Shown here: piece by piece, positions 24,617 to 36,423 of the stretch
Layout: each line of letters starts with the position of its first letter
Position numbering within the stretch: position 1 is the first letter of the stretch
Source: Atopsyche davidsoni
Lineage: Eukaryota > Arthropoda > Insecta > Trichoptera > Hydrobiosidae
NCBI GenBank assembly: GCA_022113835.1
Contig: JAILWY010000007.1
Location: forward strand, 749,001 to 813,000
Length of the DNA stretch: 64,000 nt
Direction of reading: 5' to 3'
Notes under the pieces: model-generated
The model's database searches: none
Told to the model about the DNA's origin: nothing
What the model saw: only the letters and a program-made list of their open reading frames with translations
Translations under genes and position numbers: made by a program

Positions 24617-26787
24617 CTTCAGTCACTCCCATATATAGATCAATTCGATTGACTAGATTGGAAAGTTTCCCCAAATTGTGACGACAAACCTTGTACATAA
24701 CAAGCAAGGTACAAAAAAAAATCTAATAGTTTATATCACACGCATTCGGGTCACGATTAGAATCTAAAGAGATAAAAATCCTCAAAGATAGTCCCACTAT
24801 CGGAAAACAAAGATACATTGTGCAGCTCAACACCCAAGAAACCACAAAATCATCGATTTTCTTTTCGTTTTATAATCTCACTGAGTGTAAAGATTATCTC
24901 CTTTTGTCGTGATAATACTTGGCTATCTGTTAAACCCCACTTAACTCTTTATACGTTGTTATTTAACAATGATTTGAATGTATATTTTATAAATACAGCA
25001 TACAAAACGAGTCGGTTGCTTCGACGTCTTTCTTCGGGGTCGTTTATTTTATCGTTGGAACTTGTGATTCACGGCACTCGGAGCTGTTTCAAGGTGGTTA
25101 AACTCGGTGGTCGCAGGCAGACCGTTAGCGGGCCGCGCACTTGCTGGCCGCACAGCTGTTCGGGCCGCCATCTTGGGCTCGAACACACTCGGAGATTTCC
25201 CAGGCGGAAACTCACGAGACACATGAGCCCTGTCCGACTACAAGCGCCGCCGCTATTTAGCAGTTTAGCAGCCAGCTGAGAGGCAGTCCCCTCAGAAAGC
25301 GAAAATGATTTATTTTAGATTAATTCGTCCAGTTTAAAATTTTCTCTGTAACAAATGAGCCCATCAAATACAAGCGCAAAGGTTTTGCTACCAACAAACT
25401 CACATCCGGTTCTCTCGTATTAAATTGACAGCACAGTGCAATCGATAAAATTTTGTTTTTCTGTTTTTTGACTTTCGAGGTGTGTTCAATCGAAAAACTC
25501 TAGTCTCTTCGTCTCTAGTCTATACATCTTCTTCTTTGAGGTGTCGTGGGTTAGAATCCAAGTGGAGCAATAGAAATCATTTCAACTTCATAAAAAAAAA
25601 AGATCCTCTTCTAAAACAAACACTCTCTGAAAGCGGCTTTATGTAATATTGCTGTATTTAACAAATAATTTTTGTTTGTGTTTTTGAGTACTATTTAAGT
25701 CGTTTAAAAGTTCAATGGGTCGAAAAGCCTCGCTTTCTTTGAGTATTGAAATTTTATTTACATTATTTGTACGATTCTTAAGGCAATATCAAAACAGCTT
25801 TGAAATATTTTACAAACAAAGACAAAATTGCTTTATTTATTACAATAGAATGGGAATTATAAATTTTGTTTTTTATTGACTCGTGTTGATTTATTGTTCT
25901 TGGTTCAATGCAAACTTTCATTATTTTGATATTATTCCGATGATGCCGTTTTTTTAAGGTATATAATTAATTTTCAACGATACTACAATTTGTGCACTTC
26001 TTCACAACCATGACAGTGCATTTTCTTGTATGGTTTATTTTAAATATTTCCACTGCAATCAAAGCGAGCACTGCTCTGAATTCAACAAAAAACTTATCCG
26101 AGTACACTAATTGCTTTTATTTAATTCTCACGGTGCAAATGAGAGAATCTTTGTTAAGGAAAATGAAATAAAACTTTTCATTCACATATCTTTTCTTTTG
26201 CTCGGTTTTCGGGCTTTTTGTGCGGATTGGCCGGGACTTCCCGTCCCAGCTCTCGAGCGGAACATCGCTCCATTATTTCTGTTCCACAAATTGACTTTAT
26301 TGGATGAACTATGGCCACTTATCGGAGTTTAATGCCTTGATAATTTCGTGCCTCTTGCCAAAGATTTGGTTGAATTGAAAACCAAATTCGCGGAAACTAC
26401 CGGAAAACCATAAATATTAATTTTGTACAGTCCTTGGACTTGGGAAAAATACACTGCTAGAAATATTATGTAGTTTAATACATTGCCAGTTTTATTATAT
26501 CGTTTTTTGTCGTTGGTAGTTTACTACTTATAAAAGACTTTATTTTTTTATATTTTAAAGTTTTTAAGGTTGATAAAAAATTGTATTTCGTATTGACAAC
26601 ACGACGTTTTTTAGTAAACTTTTAAGAGCACTTTTTGGATACTATTTCATCATAGATAAAATTTTAGCTTTAAGTAAGTTAAACATAATTCTTTATAACA
26701 AGTATTTGTGTGAATAGAAAATATTCAGGACGAAGTCATTGCATCTAAACGGCTTTGTTTGTTATTATTATACGTTTATTTAAGATT

Positions 26788-26966
26788 AAGAAATTCAATA
26801 TTTTTGACAGAGAGTACTTGGTGGAGTTCCATTTTGATATTTTTGAATAAAATACTTGAGTGATTCAAGCACTCTGTTTGATAATGCCAACGTGAAAGGT
26901 TGGTGAAACCGGTCACTAATAAAAACGAAAATGTGGAAAATCACTCAAGTATTTTATTCAAAAATA
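26788..26966 (+). mobile_element. Penelope-like foldback with 12-bp target duplication
   Basis: TTATTTAAGATT occurs on both sides (26776-26787 and 26967-26978), a clear target-site duplication. The element starts AAGAAATTCAATATTTTTG and contains the long inverted arms AAAATACTTGAGTGATT / AATCACTCAAGTATTTT. In the middle it carries the hammerhead-like core. At 179 bp it is the cleanest copy in the window and defines the family's ends. Confidence 0.75.
26878..26909 (+). ncRNA. Hammerhead-like core with altered catalytic strand
   Basis: TTGATAA at 26878-26884, one T, then a stem GCCAAC (26886-26891) pairing with GTTGGT (26899-26904), then GAAAC (26905-26909). The layout is identical to the CTGATGA motif at 18003, including the single extra T. 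The changes relative to the consensus core are C to T at core position 3 and G to A at position 8, which pair with each other in the known structure. Confidence 0.4.
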
Positions 26967-27055
26967 TTATTTAAGATTCGTAAATATAAAAATTCTACAA
27001 TATGCACTTAAAATTAATATTTGCTTTTATAAATTATAATTATGCGTAACGGCTA

Positions 27056-27319
27056 ATGCCACATGGTAGGCATCATAATGTCTCTGGACCAATGCTAATT
27101 GCTAAGCCGAGCATCAAGCGGGACTCCCCCTACTGCAGCCGGGCGATGTGGTGGTACCCCCCCCTAGTGCCCCCCCCTCCCTTAGTGCCCCCCCATGGTG
27201 CCCCCCCTGATGCCCCCACCTCCTGGTCTGCGCCAGCCTGCCAGCACCTGCGTGAAGCACCGCCAGCCACGCTTCCGTGCGTGGCCAGTAATTACTCTAC
27301 CCTACTAGAACCTAGATAA
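27056..27319 (+). other. C-rich island between two element copies
   Basis: Plus-strand sequence with long C runs broken by short words (CCCCCCCTAGTG, CCCCCCATGGTG). It is open for 87 codons, but the translation is a proline-rich low-complexity string with no domain, so I do not call it a gene. Confidence 0.4.
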
Positions 27320-27349
27320 AGGCTTTCACACACGACTCATATTTTATTA

Positions 27350-27531
27350 AGAAATTCAATATTTTTGACAGAGAGTACTTGGTGGAATTCCATTTTGATA
27401 TTTTTGAATAAAATACTTGAGTGATTCAAGCACTCTGTTTGATAATGCCAACGTGAAACGTTGGCGAAACCGGTCACTAATAAAAACGAAAATGTGGAAA
27501 ATCACTCAAGCATTTTATTCAAAAATATCAC
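27350..27531 (+). mobile_element. Second, near-identical Penelope-like foldback
   Basis: Same orientation and almost the same sequence as the copy at 26.8 kb, from AAATTCAATATTTTTGACAG to TTTATTCAAAAATATCA, flanked by ATTTTATTA on both sides (27341-27349 and 27532-27540). The hammerhead-like core is at 27439-27470, where the GCCAAC/GTTGGC stem is perfect. The different flanking duplications indicate independent insertions rather than a local duplication. Confidence 0.7.
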
Positions 27532-28338
27532 ATTTTATTATTAAATAATAATATATGATCAATTGATCAATATATTTTTAAATAATCTTACTCAAATGAC
27601 GTGGCCATGCCGTTGATTGTTCTCGGTCTTTTATAGTATAATTGAATTGCAAATAGTATTTATATATAGTACACATTTAGACCTCACCTAAATATTTTAT
27701 AGATATATTACAAGTGTCTTTTGATTTTGTTGGAATTTAAATTGTTATTATTCAAGATCTTTTTGCACTTTTTCAGGTGTTTTCGCATAATTGAATTCAT
27801 CCTCCAGATGCGAACGCTAAATCACACCAACGCAATGATGAATAGATTCGCGGTTTCCCGCTACTCTAGCGGCAATTCATTTCGAGCGGGTAGATTAAAT
27901 AATATTGCGAATCACCGTCCCCCGTCGCGGGCAGGCCGTTTCCGGACAGATCGCAGGAAAGTTTCACAAATAATAAAAGATTTCCGCACCTGCCCCCCGC
28001 GACCCCCGAAACGGGAGTTCTCCCGGCGACATCTATCATAATAAATCTGGAGAAATAAAATCGCTCCCCTGGCAACACAGGCGCTAGTTATCACGCAGGG
28101 ACCGTGGATAAATCTGTTCTTCGGTCGCCATCATTTGTCAGCTGTCAGCGGGCTCGGGTACCAACATGGCGGCAAATTGTCTGCTAACCTAGCCTCCCTA
28201 GATATTTACAAGCGATTATTTCCATGTTTTAAAAAATATATATTAATTTACATAATCGTTTTCTTTAAATCCTTAATTGCATACCTTAGAGACGGAGTAC
28301 TGAAATAAATATTGCTCCACCTGGATTGCTCCACTGCA

Positions 28339-28404
28339 CCACGAGACAGTTTTAGCTACCTACACGATCAAATATCAATAATATGAATGAACATCATAAG
28401 TTTG
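28339..28404. repeat. 66-bp direct repeat, left copy
   Basis: Starts CCACGAGACAGTTTTAGC and ends CATAAGTTTG. It differs at four positions from the copy at 29125-29190. Together the two bracket a cluster of tRNA-derived and Penelope-like fragments. Confidence 0.75.
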
Positions 28405-28815
28405 ATAATGATTAAAGGAACTCTTAGAAAAATATCAACGTGATTTGTGTGGGATTTGAACCCACATCCCCAAGCTTAAATTTCCGGTGCATTACCAACG
28501 AATCACTTGTACTAAGCAAGAATTTTTAACGATCATATCCTATAAATGAAACAACGTACTTGCAATACTAGACTTTTAACCCAAAGTACTGAGTGAAGCA
28601 TTTAAATCCGATCTGGATATTATTATTTTTAAAGTCTATTTAATTAAGCCAATACACGCATTTGTTATTTTATTGATTTTTGTGAAGACCGTCTCACAGG
28701 AAGTACGATTTTGCCTATACACGTTTTATTGATTGATAATAATTAAGTACATTTTTTCAAATATTGAAAATTGATTAAAGAGACTCTTAGAAAAATATTA
28801 TCGTGATTTTAGCGG
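28405..28815 (-). mobile_element. tRNA-derived element, one unit with repeated ends
   Basis: On minus this matches the 398-bp unit at 57.3-59.0 kb. The GATTAAAG...CTCTTAGAAAAATAT block is present at both ends, with the tRNA-like head (GGGATTTGAACCCACATCC on plus) and the AGTACGATTTTGCCTATAC block between. One unit plus a repeated terminus is the same structure as the array, with a copy number of one. Confidence 0.6.
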
Positions 28816-28940
28816 GAAAGTTTGGCGAAACCGGTCACAAATAAAAACGAACATGTGGAAAATCACTTAAGTATTTTACTCAAAAATATTAAAATGGAAT
28901 TCCACCAAATTCTCTCTGTCAAAAATATTGAATCTACTAG
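28816..28940 (-). mobile_element. Penelope-like half element
   Basis: Runs from TTTGGCGAAACCGGTCAC through AATCACTTAAGTATTTTACT and TGGAATTCCACCAAATTC to CTCTGTCAAAAATATTG. It is inserted in, or fused to, the adjacent tRNA-derived fragments. Confidence 0.55.
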
Positions 28941-29124
28941 CACTGGATTGACTCTTAGAAAATCACGATGATATTTTTCTAAGAGTTTCTTTAATCAATT
29001 TTCAATATTTGAAAAAATGTACTAAATCATTATCAATCAATAAAACCTGTAGACGGTCTTCACAAAAAAATCAATAATAAATATTACTTGTTATCTTGGT
29101 TGGCAAGCGAGTGTATTGACGACT
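28941..29124 (+). mobile_element. tRNA-derived element, terminal fragment
   Basis: Contains TTTCTAAGAGTTTCTTTAA, TCATTATCAATCAATAAAAC and GACGGTCTTCACAAAAA in the order of the unit start at 57.3 kb, without a tRNA-like head. Confidence 0.55.
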
Positions 29125-29190
29125 CCACGAGACAGTTTTAGCTACCTGCACGATCAAATATCAATCATATGAATAAACACCATAAGTTTG
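29125..29190. repeat. 66-bp direct repeat, right copy
   Basis: Same 66-bp sequence as 28339-28404 with four substitutions, ending CATAAGTTTG just before unique sequence. Confidence 0.75.
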
Positions 29191-30790
29191 TTGTCTTTAT
29201 TGGCATTTTCATTTTTCTGAGCAGCAGCCTGAGCGTCCTGCGGCTCTCCAGCCAATCAATCTGGACTCGGTTCGATTAAGTCCGGAATAATGAAACCTGT
29301 CGCTCGATAGGCAGATATCAATCTTGCTTGGGCCAGACGGCCGACACTTTTTGCATCGCTTTTAACATTTATTTATTGCGCAGATAATCGATGGGTGCGA
29401 GTTGCGTAGATTCCGTTTGACCCGAAGAAGTTCCCTGCGAAGCCCTCTCGGCGTGTTTTCTCTCCTCCAGGAAGACGATTGATGTGATCGATAAGATTAT
29501 TTATTAGACTAGATTGGATGTTTTCGGAAAAAATCTAATCAATTTATATATATTTGTTTTGAAAGTACTTCCGATAATCACTGATTTTTAGTAATTGTGT
29601 TACTTTTTTCTTTATTGGATCCATTTGGTAAACTATTTTTTTATTAATGCATTTATTATAATTTATCATTACGAACAAAATAAGCGATGATCGCTCCTTT
29701 TAGAAGTTCAATAATAAACTATTTGTTTTATAGAAAGTTATTTCGTAAGTTTTCAATCAATATGATATCATTGCATAAACTAACAAAGTTATTATTAAAT
29801 CTCAAATCTACAGAAAATCACATTATTTGAATTAAAAATACATATCGTGAATTTAGAAAGTTAACGAATGCATTGCTTAGAATTTGTAAAAAATTGTCAA
29901 TTTATTATTTTTGATTTTTGCTACTTAAAGGTAATAAAAGGTGAGAGTCATTTCTTAGCATAGTCTTAGCATGAAACAGAGTTTCTTTTTCATCAGCAAA
30001 GCTCTACTGCTTTTAAAGATCGAGCGAGGGTATGATAAGCTATAGTATACCTAAATAGGCTTCAAGCATTTCAGAGGTTTCAAGTAGTAGAAGGTTTTTC
30101 ACGTCATTTGATTTATTCCCTTGGTTCTTTTGGTAACATCCCTTCCTGAACACTTGGTGGTGTAAAAAATATGAAATATTTAAATTATTAAACTATGGTG
30201 GATCATAAAAGCCTTCTCGCATTGGAGGGGTCGGGTGGTTGAAAGATTCCCTCCACCCGACTCTCTGGAAAGTCAGCATCACGATAAATTCAGGTCTTTA
30301 GGCGGCAGCGCCATGTCGCGTCAGGTCAGGATGGCTTCTCTCATCTTTACGTTCATTACCGGAAGATGGGACGGAAATGTGCAATTAAACATGACTGCAG
30401 GAAATAACAGCTCTTGGCAACACCAGCGGGGAGTGTTTCTTTAAATATTGCGCAGTTACAAGGCGCCTAATTAAAATTCATACTTCCAGTAGCAACCCTC
30501 GATGTTGACTCACCGAATGAATATTTAGATATAATTAAAACAAAAAATACAAGCACAGCATTTACTTTATTTATCTTAGAACGTTTTGCAGGAGCAGCTA
30601 CAGATAGTACTCCGAAAGTCATAATATTATTCGTAGAATGTAATCTACCGCTACTCCAGCATCACATGACACTGTCTGTTTTCTATGACCGAACTATATT
30701 TCATATGCTATATCAAAAAGAGAGTATCACTAAAGATTTATCACTGCACAAAAATAAGCTATCAAGACATTTTTACCATTAAAATATACT

Positions 30791-31055
30791 ATTACTAATA
30801 TGATTAGGCACATAAGTTCACACATAGAAGATGATTAAAGAAATTCAGCACATTCGGCACATTGGTTCATATGTAGAGTATGACTTAAAATTTCTCGATT
30901 AATGGATGCGATTCGTTAGTACAAGGGTCAGTACACCGGCCATGTAAGCCAGGGGATGTGGGTTCAAATCCCACACAAATCACGATGATATTTTTCTGAG
31001 AATTTCTTTAATCATCTTCTATGTGTGAACTAATGTGCCTTATCATATTAGTAAT
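30791..31055 (+). mobile_element. tRNA-derived element with inverted ends
   Basis: The ends ATTACTAATATGATTAGGCA and its near-perfect inverted copy GCCTTATCATATTAGTAAT enclose a tRNA-like head at about 30910-30983. That head has GTGGGTTCAAATCCCACAC as T arm and CCGGCCATGTAAGCCAGG as anticodon arm. GATGATATTTTTCTGAG follows, as in the other copies. Confidence 0.6.
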
Positions 31056-33801
31056 AATATAATAAACCCGTATTCAACCCAAAAAATAGACATTCGTATT
31101 AAAATATTCTTTGTGTTTGCGTTATTTTTGTTCAAAAAGAGTCTTTAAGTCATTGCTGAGTAGGTAGCACAACTGGTTTTTATTATTATTTATATTAATG
31201 CAAATTCATCTCCAACGCTTCGACCGCTGAATTTCAGCATCCCTGGCCGAGCATCCCTTCAATTTAATTATTTCGTGTTGCCACACTCGCTCCCAGGATC
31301 TCTATTTCTGTACTGTCGAATAAACAACGGCAGACGGTTATAATTTCCTTCTTCATTGTTACTGCGGGGGTTGTGGCGGGGTTGTTCCGGGAGTCCGGCA
31401 TTACTGAGCTGCAGGAGTTATACCTCCAGTTACAGGGGAGCACTCCAGCCATACATTACGCCTTAACTTCAGATAACAACAAAACATTAACTACTACTTT
31501 GAAGAACACCGTACCGAGTAAAAACTCCCTTTCGATTGTCCGATATACGACAGTATTTTTTTTCTTTAAATCGTATAGTTGCATGTAATGAAAAAACAAA
31601 TTTCAATTGACCAATATGATCCTTATCGCGGGAATCAAAATGTTTAAAAATTTGTATGAGTAATTCAAAATTCGATTATCCGAACACCAATATCAGAATC
31701 GATTGTGTCATTAATATAACTATAAAATCATGGTTTATTCGGTATTGGATATCTTTATTTTTTATTCTCTTTCGTACACAAGCGTTACGCCCATTCAACG
31801 TATTCAAATTTATTTTTAAAAAATACACACTCATATTCATACATATTATTCGTAATAATTTACACATGTTTTTGAATATTTCATTTGGTTGTATCCCTTT
31901 GATCACGTCTTGCTTGACCTTCTTGTATCGCCCGGGGTCATCTTGTGACGTCACAGCTTCCGGAATAAAAAGGAGTCTCCAAAGGATCCCAAAGCAAAGC
32001 AATTCGGTTATCACTAGATTTATTCTTACATTATATCCGGCGTGGGAGAGCAGAGACGTCAAATATTAGCCCAGCGAACCTAAAATACAAACTGATCTCG
32101 ACTTCTGCTATACATTTTACGTTTCATATATCTAAAATTTATAATTTCGATCTTAACTTGTATTTCACCGCATTTCTATCAAGCTAAATGCCATAAACGT
32201 GAATATCAATTAAACCAGTCAATCGTAGACATTTAAACATACTTATTGCTTTATCCGAATTTGAACCCAGAGCTTGGTTTGTAAGCAAGTATGACAGCAA
32301 CTAAACTTCGTCCTGACTAATGAATTATATGACATTCTTATAGTTTCTCATTTACACAGTAAAATAAAAGTACAAAAATCTACCTTATTTTTCTACTTAT
32401 TTATTTTTAGGCCTGTCACTAAAGCTACCTTTTACTTTTTAACGAGTGCAAAGTCTCTTAGTGGAAAAGTTTTTATTACCTACAAAATAATTAAAAGATT
32501 TCAATCTACCAGAAACTATTGTTTGAACGTGAGGCAATTTCCTACAAATCTCGCTGACATAAAAATAATTGAAACCTTCAGAAAGCACAAGAAATGCTCA
32601 ACGTGTTGGACATAGTTTTAATCTATCTAACCTAACCTAACCCAGATGAACTTTAAACATTATATTTTTTTAAATATTTTTCTGATTCATCAAACGTATA
32701 AAATGCATAAAGAATTCAATAATTATTATCTTTCTATTGTTTCTCACTGCGGGAAGGAAGTATTTTTTTCCTTTCTGCCTCTCGTTTCGGACTTGTGTAA
32801 CGGAATATCATTATGATCGCGCGGGAGCGGATGTAGTTCATTATATTTCCGGTGAGGGAATTACGCCCACAAGTGCCACGGAAGAAGGCTTCCACGCATA
32901 TCCTGCCCAAAATGTGCGATTTATATTTATTGGATATAAAACGCGTCAAAGCCTCCCAAACACAATTCGTACTAAGAAACGGAGGTGCAATTTAAAAACA
33001 CTTGTTTGATGTATACGTAAAAATATATATTATCACCAAAGTGTTTTAAAATTTTATTAAATAATTACTCCGTGTCCAATTTTAATTAAGGCTAATGTTT
33101 GAAATTCTGTGAAAAATCTTTAATAAAAAAGATTATTAGTATATATTAAAGAATCCATGTTTTTCTCTGTAGACGTCAAGGCAGATTAACACATGCGAAA
33201 TCACTTCTTTGGCCCTCGATTTTTAATAATCAAGGTGTTTATTGACTTTTAAATCTGACTTTTTTACAATTATTTATCATTGAAATTTCAATTGATCCGC
33301 ATTTATCACCCATGCAGATTTGTTGTGTAAGAAACATAGTTTCATTTGACTTGAAACTTGAAGAAAAGTTCTTTATTATTTTTTGTTTTTTGCTGATTTA
33401 TAATAATAATTCTTTTAACTAAAAATAATTGGAGTACGTATATCAATCAAGTCCTTGCTTATTTTTCAAAGATGAATATACCGTAATTGAAAGTTTTCAA
33501 TGTTCCAAGAATACATCAACTAATTCTAAACCATGTAGACACTAGCCTTATCCGAGCTCCCAACAGTGGAAAGCTCTTTATAATAACACCCCAGGTTCCC
33601 CTGCGGCCATCATGCTTGCCCGCTCGGCCCGCGACTCCCACTTGCTCTCTGCTGATTGATTTAGGCAGGTTCCCCAAAAACAAGGCGACCGGAAGTGCCC
33701 CACTCTCCCCAGGGAACCACTGGATCTCATGTGGCTCCGAAGACATCCGAACCTAGCCGATGCTATATTATTTTTTGACGTACATTACATTCGTTTATAG
33801 A

Positions 33802-34362
33802 CGGCAGTTGTTCCCAGCCAGTCCATTACCTGGCGAAATCGTGTCATTTAATTAATTTAATTGTCACTTTATTTTTCTATATGAAAAGTTGATTTTTTTA
33901 CAGAGTATTGAAAATACTATAAATTATATTTATCTATTTTTTATTATTTAATTAACGTCCATTTTCAGGGTAAAATAAAATCTTGAAGATGTTGAAAAAT
34001 TAGATAAAATGACGACTTTTCAAAACAAAAGTTTGTTTAAGATTTTTTTTTTTTTAATTTTTAAATTAATGAGACGCACATGGTTTATATTTAATCTTTT
34101 AATTTCAATTTAAAAAAAGACTTTTAAATGTTTAGGATTCTTGGAAAATGTACCGGACGAATCTCCAAATTCCTACACTTCAATCGGAAAAACACACATT
34201 TATCATGTTAATAGTAAATTTATAAGAAATAAAAATATATTGTGTTCGGAAGAAGGGATGTATCAAACTTTTTGCATTTAAATTTTTTTGATTGGTTGAT
34301 TCGATTTTTCGTAAAATGGACCAGAAAATGATCAAAAAAACTCGATTATGGAACCTAGACCC
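33802..34362 (+). mobile_element. TTAA-flanked MITE, copy 3
   Basis: Begins GGCAGTTGTTCCCAGCC and ends GGAACCTAGACCC before TTAA at 34363. The left TTAA is not preserved. It lacks the TGTCCAACCGGACAC segment found in copies 2 and 4. Confidence 0.65.
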
Positions 34363-34366
34363 TTAA

Positions 34367-36063
34367 GTAATTGAGCTATAAGTTAATTTAAAAAATTTAG
34401 TCACAAGAGACTTGTTTAGTATTTATTCGACAAGATAGATATATTCAACCTTAGATAACGTCAATATATACCAACATTTCACTGTAAGAAAAGCAACCTG
34501 CAAAGAATAAGACAAGCAGGCAAGAAGTAGAAAGTATTTAGAAGTAATTGCAGCAACGTGTCTAACATTTGCTTGTGATAAACATGGAAAGCACAAAAAA
34601 ACCTGCATCATAGAATGAAGGCTTCTAGTTCCATTTCAACTTGGTGCCATTTCAATGAAATTGAATATATATATATATTGCGTGGTCATAAAGCAAGTCT
34701 TTTGGCTGCTGGGCCGTAAATATATATTGTTTTGTTAAGCGCAGCAACAATATTGAAAAAGATAGTTTATTGGTTTTGTATGAAACAAAAACCGCATAGA
34801 CAAAACTCTTCGCCGCGTTGTGTTTTATTAAATTTGCACTAAGGGATGATTTTTTTTTACAACAGACGCGTCCGTGCCTTAAGGGTATTGCACCTCGCAT
34901 TTGAAAAATTCTGGAAGATATATCATTTTGCATTTTGCTGGATGAATGCGAATGTACTATACTCATGCGTTCGGATATTTACGAAATATTTATCATATTG
35001 CTTTCGATGAAAATAAAACAGAAAACGATTGAGAAATGCCAAGGGCGAAGAACTCTCAGAGCCGCAAGTTATCGACGAATGCAAATATTAAATATCATCT
35101 ATTTTACACCAACACTGAGGTCACTGCAACTTCGATACTTGTTTATTTAAAGTTTATTCAAAGAACAAGAAAATTATATCTAAACTACGTTTGCTGAGAT
35201 CATTTCACGACTGGATAATTTATTATCTTTAATACTTTGCAAATAGAGGACACCCGAGATCAGAAAATACAACATCACCGCAACATCTTAACTATTTAAA
35301 TTTTTAAAAAATCAAATAATAACAAACCAAAAATAATTAATTTTTAAAGTATATTTACGTCCGGAGAATTTCTTATCCATTTCCCTTTCCAAGATCAGAC
35401 AATCTGAACGAAAATTCTGTCTAAATACTGCCAACAAATGCGACGCTTTATAAATATTTGTATGTTTTGTAGAATTTTTGAAATTCCAATTTTATTTATT
35501 TAAAAATTTCAGTAATTTTTAAAACGAAAGCTGCCATTTTTTCTTATATATTAACTGTTATATATTTTGTAAATTTATATACAGTGTGATCTCTAACCCC
35601 CGTCGGTTGTAAACCGATCCACCGACAATCCACTCAAAACTTACCAGACGTATTTCTAAAAACCATTTTTTTTATTTGAAACGTAAAACGCTGCGCTGTT
35701 CGTGTTTTACGCCGAGTTTATTCGCAGGTTAATCATATCTCCAGATGCCCTATCCAAAGCACAATCTTCACTGGAAACTAGTTAAAGTTTTGGCTTACCA
35801 ATCGACAAACATGAACTTTTGCTTCGGCTTATTGTGCTGAAAGTGCGACGGCGAAAGTCTGGCTTAAATGTGTTTGATCAGATTAGAAAACCAACAAACG
35901 CTGGTCGTAAATATAACTTCAGTTCCATCACCCAACCCCTAACGATCTTACTCCCATTTTATAATTATTCAATTTCAGAGTTATCTGACAATATCAATGA
36001 GACCAGTTTGAAAAATACCCTGAAAAATAAAGGCGCTTATTGATATTTTACTACTCATATTTA
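34367..36063. other. AT-rich intronic stretch, nothing recognised
   Basis: Open frames at 34652-34966 (minus) and 34935-35150 (plus) lack recognisable domains and splice context. A short AT dinucleotide run lies near 34665. Confidence 0.4.
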
Positions 36064-36419
36064 GCAGTTGCTCCCAGCCATTTAATTGCCTCTGGTGTCC
36101 AACCGGACACCACAATCAGTCCATTAATTAATTTAATTGTCACTTTATTGTTCTATATCGAAAGTTAATTTTTTTTACAAAGTATTGAAAAAATGATTAA
36201 TTATTATATTAATTATATTTATCAAATTTTTATTATTTAATTAACGTCTGTTTTCAGGGTAAAATAAAATCTTGAAGATGATGAAAAATTGGATAAAATG
36301 GCGACTTTTCAAAACCAAAGTTTGTTAGAGATTTTTTAATATTTTTTAATGGTGCAGTCGATTTTTCGCAAAACGGACTAGAAAATTATCAAAAAAACTC
36401 GATTATGGGACCTAGACCC
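36064..36419 (+). mobile_element. TTAA-flanked MITE, copy 4 (shortened)
   Basis: Starts GCAGTTGCTCCCAGCC, includes CAACCGGACACC and ends GGGACCTAGACCC before TTAA at 36420. About 200 bp of the interior found in copy 2 is deleted. Confidence 0.65.
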
Positions 36420-36423
36420 TTAA

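Noticed and set aside
24818..25279. A 153-codon plus frame including a GC-rich end
   Set aside because: It joins an AT-rich and a GC-rich stretch without domain or codon-pattern support; it lies within the GPCR intron and looks like a non-coding island.
27056..27319. Proline-rich 87-codon frame
   Set aside because: Produced by poly-C runs; no start context, splice site or domain.
31656..32069. 137- and 128-codon frames on opposite strands of the same stretch
   Set aside because: They overlap almost entirely and show only hydrophobic low-complexity translation.
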